Source: JAHEGP01 sp963751595 (GTDB taxonomy: Bacteria; Pseudomonadota; Gammaproteobacteria; Pseudomonadales; JAHEGP01). From it: a stretch of DNA of 64,000 bases. The notes under the pieces were generated by a model. It was not told the origin of the DNA, did not search any database, and worked only from the letters and a program-made list of their open reading frames with translations. This document shows positions 19,302-27,847 of the stretch, in pieces. The stretch covers positions 1-64,000 of the forward strand of contig CAVVVC010000007.1 of assembly GCA_963751595.1 (NCBI GenBank). Direction: 5' to 3'. How positions within the stretch are numbered: position 1 is the first letter of the stretch; every line of letters starts with the position of its first letter. A program made the translations under genes and the position numbers.

Positions 19302-21009
19302 GAGCCTGCTCATAAACCTTAATACATTGATTCATATAGGTATTTGCTCGTTTCAGGGGTACAATGGTGCACGAAAAACAAGCCCCCGCCTTTAAAAAGC
19401 GTGCACCCATGATCCGAACACAGAGTCATCGTCAGCTCTCCCTGGCAGAGTTTGATTGGCCCTTCCAGACCGCGCTGGATGAAAACAACCGCTGGGTTAA
19501 GATGAGTCAATGCATTCCCTGGGACACGCTGGCCGAGGCCTATTACGAAGGCCTTTCCAGCACACAGGGGCGGCCGACCAAAGATGCCCGCCTGGTCATC
19601 GGTGCTGTGATTATCAAGCACAAGCTGAGCCTCTCCGACCGGGAGACCGTGGCACAGATTCAGGAAAACCCCTATCTCCAATACTTCGTCGGCTTGCCCG
19701 GTTATCAGATGGAAGCCCCTTTCGTCCCGTCGCTGTTTGTCGAGATCCGCAAGCGTATGGGGCAATCCGTGTTTGATGTTTTTTATGAGGCGGTCATTGA
19801 GGCTGTGGACCAAGACAAAGCGAAGAAGGGGGTGGCAAAGCGGCAAACACCGGCGGAGAATGACGATAACCCGCCACCGGGGGGCTCGGCTGGCGAGCCG
19901 GCGCCTACCGCAGAAGAAGCGACGCATCAGGGAAAGCTGATCCTCGATGCCACCGTTGCACCGCAGGCGATCCGCTTCCCGACAGACCTTAGCCTGCTGA
20001 ATGAGGCCAGGGAGTTCAGCGAACAGATCATCGACCGGCTCTATGCCAAGGCAGGGCTGACGCATAAGCCCCGGACCTACCGTCACAAAGCGCGCAAGGC
20101 CTACCTCGCCATCGTGAAGAAGAAGCGCCCGGGCGCAAAGTTGATACGCCGTGGCATCAAGCAACAGCTGCAGTACCTGCGCCGCAACCTGGGCCACATT
20201 GAGCAGCTGTTAACGCACTTTCCGGCTTATAGGCCATTACCCTTGCCACGCTGGTTGTTGCACCGGTACTGGGTGATCCAGCATGTGTTTGCTCAACAGT
20301 GGGCGATGTACCACAGCAAGACCAGACGTTGCGATGATCGCATCGTGAGCATCAGCCAGCCGTACGTGCGGCCGATTGTCCGCGGCAAAGTGGACAAGCC
20401 GACGGAGTTCGGTGCCAAGCTCAGTGTCAGCCTCACCGGTGACGGTGTGGCGCGAGTCGATCACCTGCGGTGGGATGCTTTCCATGAAGGCCATGACTTG
20501 CCCTCACAAGTCGAGGCCTATCGGGAGCATCATGGTGTTTATCCTGCAGTGGTTCTGGGCGACACGCTTTACGGTAGCCGGGACAACCGTCGATACCTCA
20601 AAGACCGCGGCATCCGTTTTGCAGGAAAGCCCCTGGGCAGGCCGAAGAAAGTGACCGAGGAAAACCAGGGGGCGCTGAAGCGGCTGGCAGCCATGCGACG
20701 CGAAGCGTATCTGCAGCGGATTCCGATTGAGGGCAAGTTCGGTCAGGGCAAGAACGGCTACCGACTCAACTACATCCGGGCGAAGCGATCCGATACGTCC
20801 AGGGCGTGGATCAACAGCATCTTTCTGGTGATGAACCTGTTGATCCTGTTGGAGGTGTTTTATTGGCTCTGGAGAAAGACCAGGGCTGGAGGGGAGCACG
20901 GGCTCCCGAACCGCGTCAAAACTTGCGTTGAACAATGGCGGGCGTGGGTGGAGCAGTGGCGGCGCCTGGCGCTGGAAAATGCACTGCTGGCAAGTTTATG
21001 AGCAGGCTC
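19302..21009 (+). mobile_element. complete insertion sequence, 1,708 bp, with 16-bp inverted repeats and 6-bp target duplication
   Basis: Perfect 16-bp terminal inverted repeats GAGCCTGCTCATAAAC lie at 19302-19317 and, inverted, at 20994-21009. They are flanked by an identical 6-bp direct repeat TATTTG at 19296-19301 and 21010-21015, the target-site duplication. One transposase gene fills the element and its stop codon lies inside the right repeat. Intact ends plus duplication indicate a recent insertion. The family looks related to IS5/IS1182 or ISNCY types, but I cannot settle which. Confidence 0.92.
19364..21001 (+). CDS. DDE transposase of the 1.7-kb insertion sequence
   Basis: A 545-aa transposase. 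The N-terminal third matches the DUF772-like helical domain of IS5/IS1182-type enzymes (IPWDTLAEAYYEGL, GRPTKDARLVIGAVIIKHKLSLSD, FVEIRKRMG). A spacer rich in charged residues and Pro/Gly follows, then a DDE RNase-H-like core with LDATVAP, KPTEFGAKLSVSL, VLGDTLYGSRDNR and IEGKFGQGKNGY. The C-terminus ends in the right inverted repeat. It cuts and joins DNA at the element ends. Its codon use is GC-richer than the neighbouring glycosyltransferases, consistent with separate arrival. An alternative start is the ATG at 19409. Confidence 0.88.
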   Translation: MVHEKQAPAFKKRAPMIRTQSHRQLSLAEFDWPFQTALDENNRWVKMSQCIPWDTLAEAYYEGLSSTQGRPTKDARLVIGAVIIKHKLSLSDRETVAQIQENPYLQYFVGLPGYQMEAPFVPSLFVEIRKRMGQSVFDVFYEAVIEAVDQDKAKKGVAKRQTPAENDDNPPPGGSAGEPAPTAEEATHQGKLILDATVAPQAIRFPTDLSLLNEAREFSEQIIDRLYAKAGLTHKPRTYRHKARKAYLAIVKKKRPGAKLIRRGIKQQLQYLRRNLGHIEQLLTHFPAYRPLPLPRWLLHRYWVIQHVFAQQWAMYHSKTRRCDDRIVSISQPYVRPIVRGKVDKPTEFGAKLSVSLTGDGVARVDHLRWDAFHEGHDLPSQVEAYREHHGVYPAVVLGDTLYGSRDNRRYLKDRGIRFAGKPLGRPKKVTEENQGALKRLAAMRREAYLQRIPIEGKFGQGKNGYRLNYIRAKRSDTSRAWINSIFLVMNLLILLEVFYWLWRKTRAGGEHGLPNRVKTCVEQWRAWVEQWRRLALENALLASL

Positions 21010-21072
21010 TATTTGTACTTTTGGTAGCCGATTTTCAAATGATAGCTGTCCCATTAATAAGCACTTATTTAT

Positions 21073-22017
21073 TTAAGTATAACCAAGACGCCTGTTTAAA
21101 CTGCCGCAGCGGTTTTCAAAATACTCAAGATCTTTGGAACTGAGTCCTTTAGTCCATTTCGTGTCTGGAACCAGCCCCCTCACTGTTTTAAACATAGTTA
21201 CGTTTCCATTAACCATGTGCCGCTCGTTTGATCCAAAATCAATCATTTCCGACTGAAAATCAATATTCAAAAAGCTGCAGACTTGTCTGAGAATGTTCTC
21301 CGGTTCGGTGACCAGGTCTTCGTATTTTAGGAAGTATACTTGGTCTTTATAGTCCGCATGCTGCAGTAAACGCATTGCCCTCTTATTGTAATTATACCAT
21401 CCTGAAGTAGCCTCCTTAGGGGAAAAGCCACTTTTCAATCTACTGTAGAAAACACCACGACCATCGCGCACCAAATACAGTATTTTGACGGACCGAGGAA
21501 AGGCCCTTGCTAAGGATATCGCTTTGTGGATAATTTTTGATGAGTCCACAATCAACGGCTTTTTCCATTCATCAGAAATGGTTTCATAGAGATACATCGT
21601 GTTTCTCATTCCTTCCGAAAGATTCCTGGGCAGTGGCAATTCCAACGATAGCCTCGTTCTAAGGTGCTCTCTTATATCAAAATACAGTGACCTTGCTTTT
21701 GCAGATATCTCATAAACCGGTGTCTGCCTTTTTCGGTCTATTAATACAGAAGCCCGCGCGTCCCATTGATCCAATGCGTAAGGATTGAATAGAAGAGAAT
21801 TACCTCTGTCCCTCTCGATGCGGTCAAAAACGCAGAGCCAGCTTGGGCATGTCTTAACGGGCGCACCACATGAACAGGTCTGATCCAGGCTAATTGCTTT
21901 TCCGAGGAAACAGAACTCACCTAATGAAGCTGACTGGGAGTGACCTCCAAGAAGCATATCTAGCAATGTTGACCCCGAGCGAGCTGCTGAACATATCATT
22001 ATGGCCTGGCTAAACAC
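21073..22017 (-). CDS. sulfotransferase family protein
   Basis: A 314-aa P-loop protein that should transfer sulfate from PAPS. The 5'-phosphosulfate loop SAARSGSTLLDMLLG is at about 10-24. The 3'-phosphate region is the strand-loop ILYLVRDGRGVFYSRL near 178, and the KYEDLV block near 230 is typical of carbohydrate sulfotransferases. A CSCGAPVKTCPSW cysteine cluster near 48 is unusual and may be structural. It is transcribed against its neighbours. It lies between the insertion sequence and a divergent second sulfotransferase. The acceptor is probably the local polysaccharide; this is inference. Confidence 0.82.
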   Translation of the reverse strand: MFSQAIMICSAARSGSTLLDMLLGGHSQSASLGEFCFLGKAISLDQTCSCGAPVKTCPSWLCVFDRIERDRGNSLLFNPYALDQWDARASVLIDRKRQTPVYEISAKARSLYFDIREHLRTRLSLELPLPRNLSEGMRNTMYLYETISDEWKKPLIVDSSKIIHKAISLARAFPRSVKILYLVRDGRGVFYSRLKSGFSPKEATSGWYNYNKRAMRLLQHADYKDQVYFLKYEDLVTEPENILRQVCSFLNIDFQSEMIDFGSNERHMVNGNVTMFKTVRGLVPDTKWTKGLSSKDLEYFENRCGSLNRRLGYT

Positions 22018-22242
22018 TTGGTCCGACTCCCGGGTAGGTTATGTGCTGTGAGCTACAATTATAGTACTCTGGAAGACCGCTGAAAAAGCTCTTCGCGTAG
22101 TGGAAAAAGCGCCACCCCTATCCTTGCATATGGAAAGCCAGTTAGATACTGGGCAGTGCTTTAATTGCAAAGTCGACTCCAATTGTATTTTCCCGAATGA
22201 GTTGGAGAAGATCCCTGAAAATACTAATGCGTCACTAAACGA

Positions 22243-23010
22243 ATGCGATTCAAAAACAGTTTCTTAGTGGTTGGCACGCAAAGAACTGGCTCTTCAGCCC
22301 TAGCCAACAGTTTGAATACCCATCCAAACATATCCTGTGGCTGGGAGTGGACTCAGAAATCATCCGTTCTAAACAAGATAGCTGTTGCCGAAGAAGCGCT
22401 GTCGGGAGACTTCAGGGTCCTAGATAGGCGGCATCAAAAAATGCTTGAGGGGTCAGTCTCCGCTTCAACTGCATGGTTAGGCTTCAGACGACTTTTCCGG
22501 TCAACAAATAGGTGGTTGATTCACCCCCGCTGGTCCCCTGCTAATTTAGTAGACCAATTTGAAGCTCATATTCGGTGGCTTTCAAAGTCACGCCAGGACA
22601 TTAGAGTGATCCATATTGTCAGGCGGGATAATGTTGAGTGGATAAAATCGAAAGAACTGGCGAAAGCCAGTCAAGCTTTTCACAGCGCATCCTATGAAGA
22701 TATCCGTGTGCAGGTTGATGTAAAAGAAGCTGGGAAGCGAATACTGGCAAAAGACTGGATAGATCGTAAATTGGCAAGCTTGCAAGACACCAATAAGTAT
22801 ATCTGCTTACACTATGAAGACTTCGAAAAAAATAACAGGAGGGAAACTGAAAAAGCGGTATCTTTCCTTGAGTGTGACGCTAGCCTATTGGAAACAGAGC
22901 AAATGTTTTTACAGAAGCAATCAACCAAGCCAGTAGACCAGTATATAGAAAATATTGACGAGCTAATCAAGGCGCTGGAGAGTGAAAACCTTCGCTTTTC
23001 TTCGCTTTAA
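22243..23010 (+). CDS. Stf0-like or general sulfotransferase family protein
   Basis: A 255-aa P-loop protein. VVGTQRTGSSALANSLNTHP at about 8-27 is the 5'-phosphosulfate loop. IRVIHIVRRDNVEWIKSKELA near 120 gives the conserved Arg and the 3'-phosphate contact. The C-terminal LHYEDFEKN block is typical of the superfamily. It is divergent from the sulfotransferase at 21073-22017, with a 225-bp gap between them. Codon use is AT-rich. The acceptor is unknown; proximity to glycosyltransferases suggests a glycan. Confidence 0.75.
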   Translation: MRFKNSFLVVGTQRTGSSALANSLNTHPNISCGWEWTQKSSVLNKIAVAEEALSGDFRVLDRRHQKMLEGSVSASTAWLGFRRLFRSTNRWLIHPRWSPANLVDQFEAHIRWLSKSRQDIRVIHIVRRDNVEWIKSKELAKASQAFHSASYEDIRVQVDVKEAGKRILAKDWIDRKLASLQDTNKYICLHYEDFEKNNRRETEKAVSFLECDASLLETEQMFLQKQSTKPVDQYIENIDELIKALESENLRFSSL

Positions 23011-23104
23011 TGATGGCCCCGGCATTTGAATAATTCCATTTTTCGTAATTTGGTATCTAGTCTCGACTGAGACCGAAACTACACAGTCTGTAAGTAACAA
23101 TGAC

Positions 23105-24310
23105 ATGAAGAAACCAACACTGACAATTTTCTATCAATTTAACCCATGGAGTTCATCTATCGGTGGAATCCAAACTGTAATTCGCTATTTCATTAAGTAT
23201 GCACCCCAGTCGTTTAATATCAGGCTTGTGGGCACGGAAACGGATAAGGGCCGTCCCCTTGGCAAATGGTATCGGCGTGAATTTGAGGGTAGAGATCTCG
23301 AGTTCTTCCCTTTGATATTCCTACAGAATGATGATGTTAGGCAACTACTTCCGACATCTGTACGTTACACCGTCGCCCTTTTTAACAAGAACCTTTCATC
23401 CGATTTCATGCACTTTCATAGAATGGAGCCCGCAATGGCAACGTTGCGATGGAGGGGGGAAAAGTCTCTATTTGTTCACAATGACATTCATCAACAAATA
23501 AGATCCGCGGACGCGGCAGATGGCATCTTATGGAAAAAATTTCCAAAAGCATACTTCGCAATGGAAAAAGCGTTAATCGGCCAATTTGACCACATTCTTT
23601 CTTGTAATTCTGAAGCTACCCTTCTCTATAAACAGCAATATCCGAGTCTTGCGTCCCGCGTTGACTTCGTAAGAAACAGCTTCGATGGACGGGTTTTCTA
23701 TCCACTAGAACCCGATGAAAGGGAAGCCAAACGACAACAATTGGCAATAAAGATGGGACTTACTGCTGAAACTCGATTCCTGCTTTTCGCTGGCAGACTC
23801 CATCCACAGAAGGACCCCTTACTACTAGTCCAGGCGGTCGCTGCTCTGGATAATCCGCGCGTGCACTTACTAATAGCGGGGGACGGCGAGCTCTCTAGGG
23901 CGACAAAAGATGAAATCAGTAAACTCAATCTTGGTGACCGCATCTCCATGCTAGGATCGCAGCCACAGGGAGATATTGCAGATCTGCAGCGAATTGCTTC
24001 AGCGTTCGTTCTTACAAGCGTTTACGAGGGTCTACCCTTGGTTGTTCTGGAGTCATTAGCTTGCGGCACACCAATTGTTACCACAGATGCCGGCGAAACA
24101 CCTAAGCTGCTGGATAAGCAAAGTGGTATGGTTTGCGAAAACCGCACTGCGTCATGCATTGCTGCTGCACTAGAGGATCTACTTGCCAGACCGCGCGATT
24201 TTCCACCGTCATCTTGCGTACAAGCCGCCGCCGAGTTCAGCGCTGAAAAAGTGATAGGGGATCAGTTTGACGAAATGCTAAACCGCCATTGCCAGAAGAA
24301 CAGACAGTAA
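23105..24310 (+). CDS. glycosyltransferase family 4
   Basis: A 401-aa GT-B enzyme. The N-terminal half has the glycine-rich acceptor loop SSIGGIQTVIRYF; the C-terminal half has LLFAGRLHPQKDPLLLVQAV (about 218) and the family EX7E motif in YEGLPLVVLESLACGTPIVTT. It should add a sugar from a nucleotide donor at the cytoplasmic membrane. It stands alone between a sulfotransferase gene and a mobile-element pile-up. The gap of 94 bp from the sulfotransferase allows either one transcript or two. Confidence 0.88.
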   Translation: MKKPTLTIFYQFNPWSSSIGGIQTVIRYFIKYAPQSFNIRLVGTETDKGRPLGKWYRREFEGRDLEFFPLIFLQNDDVRQLLPTSVRYTVALFNKNLSSDFMHFHRMEPAMATLRWRGEKSLFVHNDIHQQIRSADAADGILWKKFPKAYFAMEKALIGQFDHILSCNSEATLLYKQQYPSLASRVDFVRNSFDGRVFYPLEPDEREAKRQQLAIKMGLTAETRFLLFAGRLHPQKDPLLLVQAVAALDNPRVHLLIAGDGELSRATKDEISKLNLGDRISMLGSQPQGDIADLQRIASAFVLTSVYEGLPLVVLESLACGTPIVTTDAGETPKLLDKQSGMVCENRTASCIAAALEDLLARPRDFPPSSCVQAAAEFSAEKVIGDQFDEMLNRHCQKNRQ

Positions 24311-24737
24311 ACCCAACGGGGAGGTACAGGACTCTCAGGTAGTTTAGCCTAATCCCTGCGTTACTCTTGCCTAGATAACGTATCTAGGCACAACCAGTAC
24401 CAGAATTTTTGGGATATCGTTCAATGATCGCCCACTGTATAAACAGGGGCTCATAGATCAGTGATAGCTTCCAATACTTTTACAATTTTTTGGACTGAGA
24501 AACCGAGTAATCTTCAAACTCAAAGAACCTTCAGTTCCAGATCGCTTTCCTACCTAGCGCTTTTCAGATTGGAGTAAGGCTTCGAATACCTATGTTAAGA
24601 TTACTAGGGCTCATACCTCGCAGACTACGCAATTGAAAGAAACGCGGATTCTAAGCTGAAGTGAATCACCCAATGAAGTAGAAGATGAGGCCAGCTGAAG
24701 GAAAGCTTCCACCTCTTTGCTCCAGCAAGCGATTAAG
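24311..24737. other. intergenic region with a perfect 10-bp hairpin
   Basis: 427 bp with no gene I can recognise. The clearest structure is a perfect 10-bp stem TGCCTAGATA/TATCTAGGCA with a 3-base loop at 24368-24390, about 58 bp after the glycosyltransferase stop. It could be a transcription end or the terminal palindrome of an old mobile element. Confidence 0.4.
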
Positions 24738-24843
24738 TGATGATGAAATATTACCAACTGCTGTCCTATGCGCAACGTTACCAGATTTAAGCCGCTCAAG
24801 AACAGCGTTTGATTGAAGGCAGAGTGCGCGATTGCCACAGTAT
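24738..24843 (+). pseudogene. IS30-family transposase remnant, left part
   Basis: Read in two frames this stretch gives MKYYQLLSYAQRYQI followed by a KNSV..LKAECAIATVL-like segment, the N-terminal helix-turn-helix of IS30 transposases (consensus style QLTYEQRYQI.ALKK.G). It has stop codons and frameshifts, and it ends at the left end of an IS3-family element. The homology resumes on the other side of that element, so the IS30 gene was already present when the IS3 element landed. Confidence 0.55.
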
Positions 24844-24901
24844 TGTGGACCCGTGATTTGGGACAGTACGTTAAGATATAGCCTCTAACACGAGAGCAGT
24901 A

Positions 24902-25186
24902 ATGAAGCGTAAAACGTTTACATCCGAGTTCAAGGCCAAGGTTGCCATCGCGGCCCTGAAAGGCCACCAGACAAGCAACGAGATCGCCCAGGAATTTGGG
25001 GTGCACCCTACCCAGGTGAATACCTGGAAAAAGCAGTTGCTCGAGAGTTCCAGCGATGTGTTCGGCAAGGGCAAACAGAGGCGCGAAGCCGATTTTGAGA
25101 ATGAGCGGGAAACCCTTTACAGCCAGATAGGCCGGCTGAAGGTAGAAGTGGACTGGCTTAAAAAAAAGACCGGACATCTCGACTGA
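24902..25186 (+). CDS. IS3-family transposase OrfA
   Basis: A 94-aa helix-turn-helix protein (KRKTFTSEFKAKVAIAALKG, then EFGVHPTQVNTWKKQLLE) followed by a leucine-zipper-like tail (YSQIGRLKVEVDWLKKK). It binds the element ends. Near its end is an A8 run followed by G (25160-25167), the standard slippery site for -1 ribosomal frameshifting into orfB. The orfB frame is the -1 frame and is open across this point, so a fused OrfAB could be made up to the later orfB frameshift. Confidence 0.85.
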   Translation: MKRKTFTSEFKAKVAIAALKGHQTSNEIAQEFGVHPTQVNTWKKQLLESSSDVFGKGKQRREADFENERETLYSQIGRLKVEVDWLKKKTGHLD

Positions 25187-25206
25187 GCGTTGCAGAAAAG
25201 GCCGTC

Positions 25207-26065
25207 ATGATTGAGCCCTACCATCACAAGCTGAGCATCGACCGCCAGTGCGAACTGCTGAGCCTGCCGCGCTCCAGCTACTACCGCTGGCTGGGTGGAG
25301 AACAGGGTGAGTCGGCAGAGAATCTGGCGCTCATGACGTTGATAGATGGGGAGTACACACGCCGACCCTTCTACGGCAGTCGCAAGATGCGAGACTACCT
25401 GCGTCGGCAAGGTCATCAGGTAAACCGCAAACGTGTGCAACGGCTGATGCGCTTGATGGGCCTGCGATCGGTGGCGCCGACCCCAAACACCAGCAAGCCG
25501 GCCAAGGAACACAAAGTGTATCCGTATTTGTTGAGGAATACTGAAGTGACACGGCCGAACCAGGTCTGGGCGACGGACATAACCTACCTTCGGCTGCGGG
25601 GAGGCTTCGTATACCTGGTCGCCATCATGGATTGGTACAGTCGCAAGGTCTTGTCCTGGGAGCTATCGAGAATATATGGACTGATCAACATGGAATCGAA
25701 CTTTTGTGTGTCGGCGCTTGAGCAGGGCGTTACGGCTTTACCCAGTACCGGAGTTATTCAACAGTGATCAGGGTAGTCAGTTCACCAGCCAGGGGTTTAC
25801 AGACGTCCTGAAAGAGCACGACGTCCAGATCAGCATGGACGGCAAGGGCCGGTGCATGGACAACATCTTCGTAGAGCGTCTATGGCGGTCGGTAAAATAC
25901 GAGGAGACGTATTTGAAGGAATACGAATCAGCAGAGGAGCTGAGAAAATCGTTGGCCAAGTACTTCCATTTCTATAACCAGGAACGACCACACCAGACTT
26001 TTGGTGGGGCCACACCGTTGGAAGTCTATCAACAGGGTTTGTCGGCAACAGGGAAAGTCGCCTGA
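25207..26065 (+). pseudogene. IS3-family transposase OrfB, disrupted by a one-base insertion
   Basis: Two frames together give a full integrase-core transposase. The first frame has the HTH_21 domain (SRKMRDYLRRQGHQVNRKRVQRLMR), then WATDITYL with catalytic Asp. After ALEQ the frame runs into a stop at 25765-25767. The +1 frame continues PVPELFNSDQGSQFTS with the second Asp and DNIFVERLWRSVKYEE with the Glu, then YNQERPHQTFGGATP. Removing one G from the GGG run at about 25726-25728 restores the product. All catalytic residues are present, so inactivation looks recent. Confidence 0.8.
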
Positions 26066-26270
26066 TGGCCTGTGTACTTGTGGACGATTCCTTCGGAGCG
26101 GATCAAGCCCTTGGGGCCGTGTGGATGAGCCATGGACAACAAAACCACGTTGCCCACCGCTCACCCACACTCTTGAACCTATCGCCCACAGGGCACACAG
26201 GCTCAACAAAGTTAACTGAACTGGCTATATCTTATTTTCGAGAAATGCTGTCTTGACTCAGGGGTCCACT

Positions 26271-26490
26271 TTACAGCAACTCGCGCTGCTCAGCCCGCCG
26301 TGAGCAGGGGGGTTGCAAGAAATACAGGTGGGCGAGGCTATCACCATCAGCAGGCACAAGACAAAACACAGCGACGCCGGGTAGAGGCGTCACGCCCTAC
26401 CAAAATGCCCAGGACTTATGACAGTGATTGATTCAAAGCTGCGCGTAGAGCGGAGCCCGGAGCAGATACCGGTAATACGAGCACTGAGAG
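26271..26490 (+). pseudogene. IS30-family transposase remnant, right part
   Basis: Directly after the IS3 right end a frame reads PAVSRGVARNTGGRGYHHQQ, then QRRRVEASRPTKMP, matching the STISRELRRNTGGRGY..QQA...ASRPTK region of IS30 transposases. After a stop, another frame reads IDSKLRVERSPEQIP, the next conserved IS30 block (SPEQI). It is thus the continuation of the fragment at 24738-24843 and is also decayed; the DDE core itself is gone. Confidence 0.6.
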
Positions 26491-26635
26491 GGTGCAACTT
26501 TCGGCCAAGAAAGAATTCAAGGCTAAAACGCCAATTTAGCTAATGCACGACTATAGGGCTTCGTTAGCAGCCTATCTGTCAGTGCCCTAGGGGCTTTAAC
26601 CCGCGAGAAATTACAAACCTTGAGGTAAATATTCT

Positions 26636-27634
26636 ATGTTAGATCATCCCGAGTTCGATATACAAATTGAATCAATGCCGGACGAGCGAAGGAGAATTAC
26701 GGTTCAACCGAAAAATGCAAAACAAATGCCTTTTCGTAGTTCATGCGTAACAAGCTACGATAACAAAACTATCGAAGCGATATTAAGAGCGAAAACGCCA
26801 TCGCACCTCTGCGATGAAATCGCCCGGGATGAAGACCCTTACTATATTCGCTCACATGTAACAGCGACATTGACTGCTCATATCGACCCCGCGACGCTAA
26901 AGGGCCGTCGCTTAATGGATTTTGGATGTGGTGCTGGTGCTTCTACTGTCACGCTTGCTCAGCTATTACCCCACACGGAGATCGTTGGGATCGAACTAGA
27001 CTCATCAAACCTCGCCGCTGCACAAGCCCGCATAGACTTCTATGGACTAACAAATGTCCAACTTCTACAATCCCCATGCGCCGAAAGCATCCCGCCTGAT
27101 ATAGGGTCGTTTGCAGCAGTCATGCTACCTGCTGTCTTCGAACACTTGCTTCCCCATGAGAGAAAAGTCTTGTTACCGATGCTCTGGGACTTGATCGAAA
27201 CTGATGGATTCCTATTTTTAGATGAGACTCCATGGCGGTGGTTTCCAATTGAGTCGCATACCACGGGATTACCCTTGATAAATTACTTGCCTGACAAACT
27301 TGTAGCATCTATTGCTTGTCGTCTTTCTAGTCGAATTTCTAAGAGCGCGACATGGGATGAACTGCTTCGAGGAGGAATTCGTGGCGGAACGATTGCAGAG
27401 ATTAGCGAAGCCATCGGCTCACCATCGATTCTTGTCGCGCCAGTTCTCAATGGAGTAAGCAATTATATTGATCTGTGGGAAAGAGGCTATGCCTCTAGTG
27501 CCAACGAAAAAAGGCTTAATTCTGCTAAACGCTTTGCGATCCCACTGATGCGCCTAATTTACAAGCTTACCGGTATATCGCCAGTTCCGTATCTTTCGGT
27601 CGCCTTCAGGAAACCGCCTGCTGAATTAGTTTAG
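26636..27634 (+). CDS. class I SAM-dependent methyltransferase
   Basis: A 332-aa protein with motif I LMDFGCGAGASTVTLAQL at about 97-114 and the acidic end of strand 2 in VGIELDSSNLAAAQARI. AVMLPAVFEHLLPHE marks the strand-4 region. It lacks the cysteine pairs and C-terminal domain of the sugar C-methyltransferases at the left of the window, so it is another subgroup. GAGGTAAAT upstream of the ATG at 26636 is the ribosome site. The long C-terminal region after residue 210 has no motif I know. The substrate is unknown; it may methylate a glycan or lipid. Confidence 0.8.
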   Translation: MLDHPEFDIQIESMPDERRRITVQPKNAKQMPFRSSCVTSYDNKTIEAILRAKTPSHLCDEIARDEDPYYIRSHVTATLTAHIDPATLKGRRLMDFGCGAGASTVTLAQLLPHTEIVGIELDSSNLAAAQARIDFYGLTNVQLLQSPCAESIPPDIGSFAAVMLPAVFEHLLPHERKVLLPMLWDLIETDGFLFLDETPWRWFPIESHTTGLPLINYLPDKLVASIACRLSSRISKSATWDELLRGGIRGGTIAEISEAIGSPSILVAPVLNGVSNYIDLWERGYASSANEKRLNSAKRFAIPLMRLIYKLTGISPVPYLSVAFRKPPAELV

Positions 27635-27648
27635 GAGTCTGTATTACC

Positions 27649-27791
27649 CTGTGTTTGGGATTTAACCACGCAGCCGAGCCAGGTTTGGTGCTGGGACACT
27701 ACATGTTTATCCGTCCCAGCAAAGGGCATCTATTGCCAACTGTATCTGATACTGGAGCTGTACAGCCGCGATTTAGCTGACGCTTACGTTT
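27649..27791 (+). pseudogene. IS3-family OrfB fragment
   Basis: A 47-codon piece reads VWDLTTQPSQVWCWDTTCL, then YCQLYLILELYSRDL. It corresponds to the PNQVWCWDITYL...YLYLILDLYSRKIVGW region around the first catalytic Asp of IS3-type integrase cores. It comes from a different IS3 subgroup than the element at 24844, shows substitutions at conserved positions, and has no ends. Confidence 0.6.
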
Positions 27792-27847
27792 AAACAGCAT
27801 ATGCAGCATCACGTCATTATCACCAATTGCAGGAAAAAACCGCGGCA

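Larger units (their letters stand above)
24844..26270 (+). mobile_element. IS3-family insertion sequence inserted in an IS30 remnant
   Basis: Ends are imperfect inverted repeats: GTGGACCCGTGATTTGGGAC at the left (24845 on) and GTGGACCCCTGAGTCAAGAC as the complement of the right end (26250-26269), 15 of 20 matching. Between them lie orfA and a frameshifted orfB in the normal IS3 order. I see no clear target duplication. About 200 bp follow orfB before the right end, longer than usual, with no gene. Confidence 0.78.

Noticed and set aside
19319..20197. Minus-strand frame of 292 codons over the transposase
   Set aside because: Antisense to the DDE transposase, whose ends and motifs are clear.
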